22,312 bases of DNA from CAYNWK01 sp964400875 (lineage in GTDB: Bacteria > Chloroflexota > Anaerolineae > Anaerolineales > UBA4823), in NCBI GenBank assembly GCA_964400875.1, contig CAYNWK010000068.1, positions 1 through 22,312 of the forward strand, read 5' to 3'. Of this stretch, positions 7,126 through 16,171 are shown in pieces; within the stretch, counting starts at the first letter, position 1; every line of letters begins with the position of its first letter. The notes under the pieces are model-generated. The model was not told where the DNA came from, did not search any database, and saw only the letters and a list, made by a program, of their open reading frames with translations. A program made the translations under genes and the position numbers.

Positions 7126-7149
7126 TCCTTTTGCTCAATTTCATCTGTT

Positions 7150-8265
7150 TCATACCCCCAGTTCGCTGCGTGCCCTTAAGTAATGCAAAAGGTGTTCACG
7201 AGTGATCACTCCGAGCAAAGTTTCTTTCTCCATCACCGGGACCTGGTTGATGTCGGCTTCATCCATTTTTCGAAGGATAGTCCAGGCATCTTCTTTTGGA
7301 CCGACACTAAGGAGCTGATCGAGTGGAATCATCACGTCGCCTGTGGTCAATGTGCTCCAAGACTCTCTTGCTACTGCTTTGATACTGTGCAATGTGAGCA
7401 TGCCAAGTAGACGCCCATGTTCGATTACGAAGAAACAGCGGTCGCCTCTCCCTAGAACGTGCGCATTTACCAGATCTGCAAGCGGCATGTGCAGCGATAC
7501 GATCATAAATCGGTCTGACATTATTTGTTCTGCAGAGATGCCGATCAGCGATTCGCGCACGGAGACTTGCCGGAAGCTGGTTTCTGCGGCGTTGTTTAGA
7601 AAAAAACCGATGAAGGCGATCCACAACCCATTGAGAAATCCGCCTCGAAACATGGAAAAAACGCCATAAACGATGAACAGTAAAGCGATTCCCTGCCCAA
7701 CATAAGATGCCCAACGTGTCGCTTTATAGAAACTGCGGCCAAACTTCCACAGGATCGCCCGCAGCACGCGTCCACCATCCAGTGGAAACCCTGGGATCAT
7801 ATTAAACGTTGCCAGGAGCAGATTAATCCGGGCAAGATAACGCGCTGAAGCGCCAAGTTCTTCGCTGATAGGTGTAATCAGAGCTCCGAGGAAGAAGCTG
7901 CCCGCAAGGAGCAGGCTGGTAATCGGCCCGGCAATGGCGATGCGAAATTCGGTTCCGGCAGTGTCCGGGTCGTGTCCGATCTGAGCTAGACCTCCGAAGA
8001 TAAATAATGTGATGCTTCGGACCGGTACTTTTTCTCGAAGTGCGATGATGGAGTGTCCCAGCTCGTGAATCAGGACCGATCCGAAAAAAAATACCGAAGT
8101 GATTACTCCGATCCACCAGTAGCTAACCCGGGTCCAGCCAGGGTACTCCTGGGGAAAATAACCCGTCGCCAGAGACCATACGATCAACAAGAGCACAAGG
8201 AACCAGCTGTAATGGAGCTTGAGCGGAATGCCGAAGACTCTTCCGAAGGTTAATGAGTTATCCAT
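7150..8265 (-). CDS. M50 site-2 protease-like membrane metalloprotease with CBS pair
   Basis: A 371-residue membrane protein. HELGH (67-71) provides the zinc-binding histidines and glutamate of the M50/S2P family. The second conserved site, NMIPGFPLDGGR (155-166), supplies the third ligand (D163). Hydrophobic segments lie around 20-36, 50-68, 108-130, 143-160 and 185-225. From about 235 to the C-terminus two CBS domains follow (EQIMSDRFMIVSLHMPLADL; TGDVMIPLDQLLSVGPKEDA, then LLGVITREHLLHYL). Such S2P-CBS proteins cut transmembrane substrates, often anti-sigma factors, and CBS pairs often bind adenine nucleotides. Its substrate here is unknown. The ATG overlaps the end of the mrfB-like gene by 8 bp (ATGGATAA), so translation is coupled. 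Confidence 0.9.
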   Translation of the reverse strand: MDNSLTFGRVFGIPLKLHYSWFLVLLLIVWSLATGYFPQEYPGWTRVSYWWIGVITSVFFFGSVLIHELGHSIIALREKVPVRSITLFIFGGLAQIGHDPDTAGTEFRIAIAGPITSLLLAGSFFLGALITPISEELGASARYLARINLLLATFNMIPGFPLDGGRVLRAILWKFGRSFYKATRWASYVGQGIALLFIVYGVFSMFRGGFLNGLWIAFIGFFLNNAAETSFRQVSVRESLIGISAEQIMSDRFMIVSLHMPLADLVNAHVLGRGDRCFFVIEHGRLLGMLTLHSIKAVARESWSTLTTGDVMIPLDQLLSVGPKEDAWTILRKMDEADINQVPVMEKETLLGVITREHLLHYLRARSELGV

Positions 8266-9499
8266 TACCGGTATTGCTCGAGTCCAATTTTCTTTGCAGG
8301 CGGTTCAGGCGGTGTTTAAAAGCCGGAAGCCATTGATAGCGTTCGATACGCGAGAAACCTTCCGCACGTATAAGTAAGATGGCTTTTTCTGTCCAGTTAA
8401 TAGCTTCCGTATAATCCTTTTCGCGGTGTTCGTAATATTTGGCCAATTCTTCAAAAGCGAAGATATATTCTTCCTCAGCGGCCATAATCCAAAGTTCGCA
8501 TGCGCGTGTGTAATTCTCGCGGCGTTTTTCCATGATCGACCAGCGATACATACCTTGCGAGCGAATGTCATCCGGTAAATCGTGGGCTAACCCGGCCGCA
8601 TAACTTCGCTCTGCTTGATCCAATTCCCCGAGGTCTTCATAGAGCTTGCCCGTGGCGATCAAATCGATACCGTGCAGTTCTTCCCGGATGACCGGCTCTT
8701 CCAGGATCGCCGCCATGTGGTTGAGCAACGCAGCCAGAGAAAGTATGTCCATGGCATTGTGGTAGAAAACACTCTTCAAAGGTCTCGCATCCCCCGATCG
8801 CAAATAGTCGAAATAAAGCTGAGGGACAAGCCAACCGGGCACATCCTCACCTGTGCGTTTAACCTCCAAGATGTGCTCTTCCAGGTATCCCAAGGACCTA
8901 CTGGGCAGGCGGTCCCGCCATAAACGCCGCGCCAGCGGCAGTAAATCCAGGTGAGCGGATGATTTGAGCGGGGTTGGCTCGCCATTGAAAGTGAAACGTG
9001 AATTTAGTAGAGGCACATCGAAACTCTTGCCGTTAAACGTTACTAGCCCATCCTGTTCACCCAGATAACCCATTAACGCGGCGAGTTGAGCTGACTCTTC
9101 CAGTGGATCGCGCATGAAATACTGGATTAATTCGAACCCCGTACTGTTAAACCGCCCGACACCGATCAGGAACGCATAAGTTCCTGTCCCGCCCGCCAGG
9201 CCGGAAGTTTCCGTATCCAAGAAGACGAAATTATTGGGTGGGAGCTCGCTGAGCCGCGGATCGTTGGCCCAACTAGAGATTGTGTTTAATTTTTGGGTTG
9301 GTGATAGGGAGGATCTTCCTTGCAGGTATCCCTCGGGATAATCGGCCTGAACGATAAATGCTTCGCCATAAGGGGTTTGTTGAACACGACCTTCAAGGAC
9401 TTCTTCGATGGGATATTTCTGTCGTCTCTTCTCTGAGGAGAGTTCCTCAGCGCCGAGACTTACTCCCAGAGATTTAAGTTTGTCGGACAGGGAAGGCAT
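8258..9499 (-). CDS. mrfB: MrfB/YprB-like DEDDh exonuclease with TPR region
   Basis: About 413 residues. The RNase H-like exonuclease domain shows D95-x-E97 (FLDTETSGL), D161 (FNGKSFDVPLL) and H247...D251 (YHNAMDILSL), a DEDDh set. The C-terminal part, about 265-400, is helical with TPR-like repeats (IATGKLYEDLGELDQAERSY, then FEELAKYYEHREKDYTEAIN). This architecture and position directly after the helicase match Bacillus subtilis YprB (MrfB), which acts with MrfA in UvrABC-independent repair of mitomycin C adducts. The frame is open to a TTG at 9505, but the ATG at 9499 gives MPSLSDKLKSLGV and is preferred; neither has a clear ribosome site. A gap of about 50 bp separates it from mrfA. Confidence 0.85.
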   Translation of the reverse strand: MPSLSDKLKSLGVSLGAEELSSEKRRQKYPIEEVLEGRVQQTPYGEAFIVQADYPEGYLQGRSSLSPTQKLNTISSWANDPRLSELPPNNFVFLDTETSGLAGGTGTYAFLIGVGRFNSTGFELIQYFMRDPLEESAQLAALMGYLGEQDGLVTFNGKSFDVPLLNSRFTFNGEPTPLKSSAHLDLLPLARRLWRDRLPSRSLGYLEEHILEVKRTGEDVPGWLVPQLYFDYLRSGDARPLKSVFYHNAMDILSLAALLNHMAAILEEPVIREELHGIDLIATGKLYEDLGELDQAERSYAAGLAHDLPDDIRSQGMYRWSIMEKRRENYTRACELWIMAAEEEYIFAFEELAKYYEHREKDYTEAINWTEKAILLIRAEGFSRIERYQWLPAFKHRLNRLQRKLDSSNTGNG

Positions 9500-9551
9500 A
9501 AGCAAAGAGTTGCGCGTCAGAAGTAAGATGTTGCCGAAGGAAACTGTTGTT

Positions 9552-12110
9552 CTAATTATGCCACAACAAGGCTTTGAGGATCGCCAGGGTTTCTTGTTTC
9601 CCGCCGAACCCGTTTTCTCCAGCCGGTCCTACGCAGGAGGGACATCCTTCCGCACAAGGGCAGGATTCGATCAGTTCATACGCATTCCTGATTAATTCAT
9701 CGTGGACTTCGTATAGTCTCTGGCTAAAGCCTATCCCAGCAGGGATCAATTCGTATAATAGCACCGCCGGATCGCCTCCAGCAAGCGGCGAGCGCGGGTC
9801 TGAATGAACTTGAATGTCTCTTGAATCGCACATCAGGAAAATCGGTGCCAAGTTACCCAGGGCATAAGCCAGGCCGGAGAGCCCGCTGCGCATGCGCACG
9901 GCTGTCTCCGCCCGCCGGTGGCAGGAAGGGCATAGAGTTATTAGATTTTGCAGCTGGTTCGCCTGGAGGTAAGAGCTAAATGTCCTAAATGGGATTTTAT
10001 GATGGACATCGTGGGAGCGACCGCCTTCAGGAGTCCCGCAAAGCTGGCAGCGATAATCATCGCGAGCGCGAGCCAGGTCACGTTGGGCGGACCAATTCGG
10101 CCCGTAGTTGTTGGGATCGTTGGTCCAGGCGCCGGATTCCTTCAGCAGTTCAACGGTTGGCGAGTTCAAGGAGAGCCAGAATCCGGTGGTGTTCAATTGG
10201 GTTGGCGGCAGGTCGAGTTCCCCCTGGACCAGCTGTTCGTGGGTAAACCATCTGAGTTTGCGGAAGCCTTTGATTTGGGAGGTTACTAGTATCTCTCCAT
10301 GGGCGCGTTCACCGCCGATGATCCCAGAACGCTCCTTAACTTCGAGCAGCTGCACGTTTGTATCCACCAGCGGCTGCGTATAGTAATCCACGGCACTCGG
10401 GCGCAACTGAGCGATATTTTGTTCCAAGTCGAGCTCATCAACCAGGAAAGTCTGCGCTTCGTGTAAATAGACTGCCTGGGGATGCACCATGCTGCCAGCG
10501 CTCTCGACATCCACCTCACCGATCGTCACCCACTGCCCATTATCCGGTATTTGCAGCAAGACCCGGTCGGGTGAGGCGCTGCGCAAGGATACGTCTGCCG
10601 CCGGGTAATGGTCTGCCATCCAGAAATACTTCTCCCCAGATTGGTGAACGACGCCTGCCTCGGTGAGAAATTGCAGATACTCTTCAACTAATGCTGCGGC
10701 GACACGGCCGAAGGAATCGCCCGATTTAAAAGGCAGCTCGAAGACGGCGCAGCGGAGATGAGAGAGCAAGATCAACAGGTTGTCAGGATTGATCAAGGCG
10801 TGTTCGGGGGAACGCCCGAAAAAGTAATCCGGGTGGAGCGCAAAGTACTGGTCGAGCGGACTGGCGGTAGCAACCAGGATCGCCAGCGAGTCTTCTGCTC
10901 CACGACCGGCGCGCCCGGCTTGCTGCCAGGTGCCGGCGATGGTCCCGGAATATCCGGCTAATACAGCAGCGCCCATGCCCCCGATATCGACGCCTAATTC
11001 GAGCGCATTGGTCGCGACCACTGCGCGCACGGAACCGCGGCGCAGCCCCTGTTCTATCTCCCGGCGTTGGCGGGGCAAATATCCGCTGCGGTAGCCTCGA
11101 ATCGTCTCGAGTTCGCCAGTTTCCTGGAGGTTCTTGGCTGCGATCCTCCCATCGACTTGGGAACTTTGCCCAGCTGCACGTTCGCGCAAATACGTAAGGA
11201 TTAACTCGACGGACCGGCGTGTCCGTCCGAACACGATGGTTTGCACATCGTACGTCAACAAATCCTCGGCCAATCGCACGCTTTCCAGCAGCGCGCTCCG
11301 GCGGATCCCAAGTTCCCGGTCAACCACCGGAGGGTTATAGATCAGGAAGTTCCTCGGCCCGCGCCCCGATCCATCCTCGTCGATCAGCTGGATTTCTTCC
11401 TCAACCAGCTTCTCTGCCAGTTCGACGGGATTGGCGATGGTCGCCGAGGTGAGGATGAATTGTGGTTTTGCCCCATAAAAATTTGCGACGCGTTTTAAAC
11501 GGCGAATGACGTTGGCGAAATGGGATCCGAAGACCCCCCTATAAACGTGCACTTCGTCGATTACCACGTAAACCAGTTCCTGGAAAAAGTCCGCCCAGCG
11601 CGTGTGATAGGGCAGGATTCCGGCGTGAAGCATGTCCGGATTGGTCAGCAACAGCCGTGCATTCTGGCGAATTCCGGGGCGGTATTGGCTGGGGGTATCG
11701 CCGTCGTAGACGGCAACCGGGATATGGTCCTCGTCCGCCAGGAGTTGATTGAGCGCTTGGGCTTGATCCTGAGTGAGCGCCTTGGTGGGGAACAAATACA
11801 GCGCGCGCGTTTCCTGATCGGCAAGCATACGATTTAGAACCGGCAGGTTGTATGCCAGTGTCTTGCCGCTGGCTGTTCCGGTCACCAAGATCGGATGGTG
11901 TCCAGCAGCCACCTGTTCCCATAGAGCAAATTGGTGGGAATACAGGCGATTTATTCCCTGGGCAAGCAAAGCTTTTACCAGGGAAGGATGCAGACCATCA
12001 GGAAACTGTCGGAATTGGGGGAGGCGTCGAGGAAGCACGCGCCAGTCTGTGATATTTCCGGCAATTGTGGGTTCTGCCCGCCAGCGGCTCAGCAATGGTG
12101 CGAGGGTCAT
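9552..12110 (-). CDS. mrfA: MrfA/YprA-like DExH helicase with embedded HNH domain and DUF1998
   Basis: An 852-residue superfamily 2 helicase. Motif I is GTASGKT (78-84), motif II DEVH (185-188), motif III SAT (222-224), then VVATNALELGVDIGG (364-378) and motif VI QQAGRAGRG (396-404). The C-terminal DUF1998/MZB region (about 743-850) has GLAYALGNLAPIFLMCDSRD and the four-cysteine site CPCAEGCPSC (C817, C819, C823, C826), as in Bacillus subtilis MrfA, where these cysteines matter for mitomycin C repair. The protein is about 100 residues longer than that enzyme (749 aa); most of the excess is an HNH domain at about 678-735. The gene overlaps glpD by 4 bp (ATGA) and lacks its own clear ribosome site, so translation is coupled. 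mrfB follows. Confidence is high for the family; the role in repair is by homology. Confidence 0.92.
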   Translation of the reverse strand: MTLAPLLSRWRAEPTIAGNITDWRVLPRRLPQFRQFPDGLHPSLVKALLAQGINRLYSHQFALWEQVAAGHHPILVTGTASGKTLAYNLPVLNRMLADQETRALYLFPTKALTQDQAQALNQLLADEDHIPVAVYDGDTPSQYRPGIRQNARLLLTNPDMLHAGILPYHTRWADFFQELVYVVIDEVHVYRGVFGSHFANVIRRLKRVANFYGAKPQFILTSATIANPVELAEKLVEEEIQLIDEDGSGRGPRNFLIYNPPVVDRELGIRRSALLESVRLAEDLLTYDVQTIVFGRTRRSVELILTYLRERAAGQSSQVDGRIAAKNLQETGELETIRGYRSGYLPRQRREIEQGLRRGSVRAVVATNALELGVDIGGMGAAVLAGYSGTIAGTWQQAGRAGRGAEDSLAILVATASPLDQYFALHPDYFFGRSPEHALINPDNLLILLSHLRCAVFELPFKSGDSFGRVAAALVEEYLQFLTEAGVVHQSGEKYFWMADHYPAADVSLRSASPDRVLLQIPDNGQWVTIGEVDVESAGSMVHPQAVYLHEAQTFLVDELDLEQNIAQLRPSAVDYYTQPLVDTNVQLLEVKERSGIIGGERAHGEILVTSQIKGFRKLRWFTHEQLVQGELDLPPTQLNTTGFWLSLNSPTVELLKESGAWTNDPNNYGPNWSAQRDLARARDDYRCQLCGTPEGGRSHDVHHKIPFRTFSSYLQANQLQNLITLCPSCHRRAETAVRMRSGLSGLAYALGNLAPIFLMCDSRDIQVHSDPRSPLAGGDPAVLLYELIPAGIGFSQRLYEVHDELIRNAYELIESCPCAEGCPSCVGPAGENGFGGKQETLAILKALLWHN
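9906..10079 (-). other. HNH endonuclease domain inside MrfA
   Basis: Residues about 678-735 of the helicase. RCQLCG (C688, C691) and CPSCH (C727, C730) form the zinc knuckles. DVHHKIPF (701-708) and NLITLCPSCHRRAE carry the HNH core histidines and asparagine. It sits between the helicase accessory region (ending near TTGFWLSLNS, 641-650) and the DUF1998 block. All expected residues are present, so it may be an active nuclease. Confidence 0.85.
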
Positions 12111-13705
12111 TGTTCGATATCACGGAGGGAATAGCTACACTGCCACAATTTCGTGTAGTCGGTAGTCTCCTGGCGCCAGCGCGCTTCGCTCCAACCAGTT
12201 TCTGCCCGAACAATGTCGCCAATCTGAGGAAAATAACCTGCTCCACCTTCGGGGAGCAACAGCCCAAGCCGCACACGCCGCAAGAGCAGATCATCCAGAT
12301 GGATGGCGCCTCCGGTCCTGGCTTCCCAGCGCAACTCTGCCCATAAAATTGAGGTGTTATCGATAGGTGTAAGTTCCTCTGTCTTCGCCGAGGATAGCAG
12401 TTCCAGGACGTCCGCGCCGTATCGCCCGAGCAAGTTCAAGCGAGTAGCGGGTTCTAAGTCAAAATTCTGCTTGGCAATCTCAGGGGGTTCTTCTAACATG
12501 CGCGTATTTCTATTCAATTTTGGATGCCCGGGCAAATAATTTCGCGCTGCTTTCAAGGCGTCGTGAGCCATCAAACGAAACGTAGTTAATTTTCCCCCGG
12601 TGATGGTCAGCAGGCCATTTTCATCCCACAACGCATGTTCGCGAGACTCCTTCGATGGGTCTGCTTTTCCGGTATCCACTACCGGGCGGATACCGGAAAA
12701 AGTACATTGAACGTCATCCAGATCCAAAGAAAGGGAAGCGAACGTGTGGTGGACCGCCTCCATCAGGTATTCGGCTTCAGCCATACTGATGCTCGGATCG
12801 ACCGGCAAATCCTCTCCCTGATCTACATCGGTTGTACCGATAATGGTCACCCCACACCATGGAAAGGCAAAAATCGGGCGTGTATCCCTCGGGTGCCAGG
12901 CGCTTATTGCCCGAGTGAGGGGCAGATCATCAGCGTGAAAAACCAGGTGGCTTCCCCGGAGCTTTCGCAATTTCCGTTGCCCGCCAATTAGCTTACGCAA
13001 TGTATCCGACCATGCACCTGTGGCGTTGATCACTACGGGCGCGAATACTTCACAGGCGCGCGCAGCGCTGTCCTCCCCAACGCGATCTTCCAGGACGACA
13101 CCGCACACTTGGCCGCGTCCATCGCGGCACAACGAAATTACCGATGCATAATTCAAGGCGGTACCCCCATCTTGAACAGCTTCCCGAATCAAACGCAAGA
13201 CCAACCTGGCATCGTCGGTCAGGGCATCGAAATAGCGATAACCGCCTTTGAGACCTCGCGCAGACAATTGCGGACAAAGCTCGAGCAGTCCGTCTGCGGG
13301 ATAATAGCGGTGCCCCCAGTTTAATGCCAGCATATCGTATACCGTCAGACCCAGCCCAATCAGCCAAGGAGGCATCCGGTCCCCTTCGAAATGGGCGATC
13401 AAGAAGCTCAGCCGGTTGATCAAGCCGCGTCCTTCTCGCAGCAGCCTTTCCCTCTCCCGGACGGATTCAAAGGTCAGTTTTACCTGCCCGTTTCTCAAGT
13501 AGCGGAATCCCCCATGGACTAATTTCGAAGACCTGCTGGAGGTACCCGCTGCAAAATCGTTAGACTCGACGAGTAAGGCGAGTAATCCTGCTCTGGTGGC
13601 CTCGCGCAGGATGCCAGCGCCGGTGATCCCGCCTCCGATAACGATCAAATCCCAATTCTGGTTTAATTGCTCCCAGATTGCCTCCCGCCAGTGAGCTTGC
13701 CACAT
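12107..13705 (-). CDS. glpD: FAD-dependent glycerol-3-phosphate dehydrogenase
   Basis: A 532-residue flavoprotein of the GlpD/GlpA family, oxidising sn-glycerol-3-phosphate to dihydroxyacetone phosphate with electrons passed via FAD to the quinone pool. DLIVIGGGITGAG (19-31) is the dinucleotide-binding site. SSRSSKLVHGGFRYL (56-70) is the family signature after the FAD loop. RYFDALTDDARLVL is the typical substrate-domain stretch, and GKLTTFRLMAHDA near the end of the FAD domain precedes a C-terminal DAO_C helical domain. Length fits GlpD (about 500-560). The start lies 2 bp after the stop of the AGPS-like gene, and its end overlaps mrfA by 4 bp. Its product DHAP is the backbone used by alkyl-DHAP synthase, relevant to the gene upstream. 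Confidence 0.92.
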   Translation of the reverse strand: MWQAHWREAIWEQLNQNWDLIVIGGGITGAGILREATRAGLLALLVESNDFAAGTSSRSSKLVHGGFRYLRNGQVKLTFESVRERERLLREGRGLINRLSFLIAHFEGDRMPPWLIGLGLTVYDMLALNWGHRYYPADGLLELCPQLSARGLKGGYRYFDALTDDARLVLRLIREAVQDGGTALNYASVISLCRDGRGQVCGVVLEDRVGEDSAARACEVFAPVVINATGAWSDTLRKLIGGQRKLRKLRGSHLVFHADDLPLTRAISAWHPRDTRPIFAFPWCGVTIIGTTDVDQGEDLPVDPSISMAEAEYLMEAVHHTFASLSLDLDDVQCTFSGIRPVVDTGKADPSKESREHALWDENGLLTITGGKLTTFRLMAHDALKAARNYLPGHPKLNRNTRMLEEPPEIAKQNFDLEPATRLNLLGRYGADVLELLSSAKTEELTPIDNTSILWAELRWEARTGGAIHLDDLLLRRVRLGLLLPEGGAGYFPQIGDIVRAETGWSEARWRQETTDYTKLWQCSYSLRDIEQ

Positions 13706-13707
13706 CG

Positions 13708-15297
13708 CTAGAATAGTTTTCCCGGATTCAAGATCCCCTGTGGGTCGATCGCTTTCGAAAAATTTTGCAGTGCTGCTACCGCCAACAGTCCTTTCTCGAT
13801 TGGTAAGTATGGTAAATGATCCGTTCCAACCCCGTGATGGTGGCTAATCGTACCTCCGTTCTCGAGTATAACGTTGGAAGCGGCGAGCTTCAAGGCTTCC
13901 CAGCGAGCCTGAGTTTCCTCTGGTGTCGCCGCGCGGCGGAAGATATAAGTGAAATAAATACTGGCGCCATCCTGATAAAAATGCGAGAGATGAGCGAAGA
14001 TCAACGCCTTTTCATCCTGCGCCTCAATCGCCTTTTGGAGCGAGGCCTTGATTTCCTTCCAAGCGGGGATCACCTTGCTCCAGATTAAGGCGGTTTCTAA
14101 CGTGTCAGTCGCATACCCCTTTTTCCATAATGTGTTGCGCAGATAGGGGGTCAGGAAGCGAGACTTTTTCCAGGCCTCTCCGATCATACTGCCGACATAA
14201 AAGCCGCCATGACTGCGGAAGAGAGCGCTAGCCTCATCACGCCATCGCCCACTTTCCACCCGCCCGCCGCTGACTCCGAAGATCAGCAGGCAGCGACCCT
14301 CGCCGTAGCCAATCAACCTCAACCCACGTTTACCCCAGGTGATCCGATTATCCTCTCCGGCAAACTGCAGGGTCGTTTCTGTCTCCTCCGCGTCGCTCAA
14401 TCGTAACATCGACAGGTGCAAGCCAGATTGAACTGCAATCCGGACTGCTTCGACGCCGCTGAGAAAATCATTGAAGAACACGGCATAAAACCCTTCCGCA
14501 GACGGGATTGGTTTTACCCGCATCGTTGCCTCGGTCAGGATGCCTAAACGACCTTCGGAGCCTAGAATTAATTGCCGCAGATCAGGTCCGGCAGCGCTCG
14601 CCGGGAGTGTAGCCAGCTTTATGCTCCCGGATGGGGTTTCCAAATTGCCTCCGGCGAAAGTGTCTTCGATTCGGCCATAATACAGCGATTGCTGCCCGCT
14701 GGATCGCGTGGCTATCCATCCTCCCAGCGTAGAATATTCGTAAGATTGCGGAAAATGTCCGAGTGTAAAGCCGTGTCCTCGTAGCTGGCGTTCCACTGCT
14801 GGACCGCTCGCCCCTGACTGGAGAGTTGCCAGGCGGCTGGACGGATCCAGGTCGAGCAACAAGTTCATATGGGAGAGGTCGAGCGTCAAGATTGGAGAGA
14901 CAGAGTCGATCGGATCGATGTGCCCGACGACGCTGGTCCCACCACCATAAGGGATAATTGAAATCTGGTTTTGTGAGGCAAATTCAATGGCTGTGCGTAC
15001 CTCCGAAGCGCTTGTGGGGTACCAGACACCGTCCGGAAAGACGCCGATCTTACCCGAATTGATGGCGATCCAATCCGGCAAGCTTTGCCCTCTGGCGTGA
15101 CGAACGCGTACCTCAGAATCGGTAAACACCGCAGAATTCTCGGGCAAGCGCGATTCGGTTACATGAACCAAAACCTGCTCCAGACTGGCATCCTCCAACT
15201 TCAAGCCCGGATCGAGGCATTTTTCAAGGTAATCCAGGGCGGATATTTCAAGGGGAATGTTGACAGCCTCGTCCCCCCAGCCGTTCCAGCGCCTCAT
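13708..15297 (-). CDS. FAD-linked oxidase, alkyl-DHAP synthase (AGPS)-like
   Basis: A 529-residue VAO-type flavoprotein. The N-terminus MRRWNGWGD matches the RWNGWG start of alkyldihydroxyacetonephosphate synthases. The FAD P-loop is PYGGGTSVVGH (116-126). EYSTLGGWIATRSSGQQS (187-204) and YYGRIEDTFAG (206-216) are FAD-domain signatures shared with AGPS, and GSEGRLGI (246-253) ends the FAD domain. In the cap and C-terminal part, SIYFTYIFRR (446-455) and the triple histidine SHHHGVG (485-491) match the AGPS active-site stretches. AGPS swaps the acyl group of acyl-DHAP for a fatty alcohol, making ether lipids; bacterial relatives may instead oxidise 2-hydroxy acids. The ATG overlaps the degV stop by 4 bp and has AAGGA upstream. 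Neighbouring glpD and degV favour a lipid role. The family is sure; the exact reaction is not. Confidence 0.8.
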   Translation of the reverse strand: MRRWNGWGDEAVNIPLEISALDYLEKCLDPGLKLEDASLEQVLVHVTESRLPENSAVFTDSEVRVRHARGQSLPDWIAINSGKIGVFPDGVWYPTSASEVRTAIEFASQNQISIIPYGGGTSVVGHIDPIDSVSPILTLDLSHMNLLLDLDPSSRLATLQSGASGPAVERQLRGHGFTLGHFPQSYEYSTLGGWIATRSSGQQSLYYGRIEDTFAGGNLETPSGSIKLATLPASAAGPDLRQLILGSEGRLGILTEATMRVKPIPSAEGFYAVFFNDFLSGVEAVRIAVQSGLHLSMLRLSDAEETETTLQFAGEDNRITWGKRGLRLIGYGEGRCLLIFGVSGGRVESGRWRDEASALFRSHGGFYVGSMIGEAWKKSRFLTPYLRNTLWKKGYATDTLETALIWSKVIPAWKEIKASLQKAIEAQDEKALIFAHLSHFYQDGASIYFTYIFRRAATPEETQARWEALKLAASNVILENGGTISHHHGVGTDHLPYLPIEKGLLAVAALQNFSKAIDPQGILNPGKLF

Positions 15298-16148
15298 ACC
15301 GCTGCATCCTTAGCAGAAAAGAAACTTACCCCTAGCACACCAGGTCCTCCATGGACAACGATCGCCGGGGGCAGGTTGTAGATGGGTATGGTTTCGAGGC
15401 CCAGTGCTATTTTCAGTGTCTGTGCAATCTCTTCGGCTTGTGCGGTCGCATCTGCCTGCATCACTGATAGAAATCCGCGCTCGTCTGAGGGATAACCGTC
15501 CACTACGATCTCGACCATCCGGGCTAGCGCTCTTTTCTGAGTGCGGGCTTTATCAAATGGCTGCACGATACCGTCTTTCATCGTGAGGATGGGTTTGATC
15601 TGTAGAACGCTGCCGACCAGCGCGGAGGCACCACCAATTCGCCCGCCTTTAGCGAGGTATTCCAATGTGGGGACCAGAAAGTAGACATTGGCTCGTTCTC
15701 GTAAGTCTGTCAGGTAGGCTTCGATCTGGTCAGCCTCAAACCCTTCTTCAACCATCTTCACGGCTTCTTGGACCAACGTGCCTAAAGGGCTGGCGACAAG
15801 CCTGGAGTCGATCACGCGGATATCAGCCTTGGGGAAATCTTGAGCTGCCACAGTGGCAGAGCGGACCGTACCGCTCACCTCGGCGGATGGGTGGATACAG
15901 AAGATCGCCTCCTCGAAGGTGGTGAGACGTTCAAACTGTTCTCGGAATAATTCCGGTGGGGGCGCAGCTGTCTTCGGGAGCTCTTTCGCTGATTGCAAAC
16001 GGCGCAAAAATGTGGCGTTGTCGATTTCGAGCCCTTCGTAATAAGATTCCTCTCCGAAATTAACAATTTGAGGGATCACAGGAATATGGTGTTGATTCAC
16101 GTAATCCTGTGGTAGGCAAGCCGTGGTGTCCGTGATAATTTTGACCAT
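15294..16148 (-). CDS. DegV/FakB-like fatty-acid-binding protein
   Basis: A 284-residue protein of the DegV family. MVKIITDTTACLPQDYVNQH is the typical start, with the TDTTA loop that contacts the fatty-acid carboxylate. IHPSAEVSGTVRSA and VIDSRLVASPLGTLVQEA follow in order. EYLAKGGRIGGASALVGSVL carries the conserved GGRI loop, and KPILTMKDGIVQPFDKARTQ the domain 2 start. FakB proteins bind a fatty acid and present it to the kinase FakA, which makes acyl-phosphate for lipid synthesis. No fakA is in the window. AGGAGG lies just upstream of the ATG, the strongest ribosome site in the cluster. The gene overlaps the AGPS-like gene by 4 bp. Confidence 0.9.
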   Translation of the reverse strand: MVKIITDTTACLPQDYVNQHHIPVIPQIVNFGEESYYEGLEIDNATFLRRLQSAKELPKTAAPPPELFREQFERLTTFEEAIFCIHPSAEVSGTVRSATVAAQDFPKADIRVIDSRLVASPLGTLVQEAVKMVEEGFEADQIEAYLTDLRERANVYFLVPTLEYLAKGGRIGGASALVGSVLQIKPILTMKDGIVQPFDKARTQKRALARMVEIVVDGYPSDERGFLSVMQADATAQAEEIAQTLKIALGLETIPIYNLPPAIVVHGGPGVLGVSFFSAKDAAV

Positions 16149-16171
16149 GCTCCCTCCTGTGGATTAACAGG

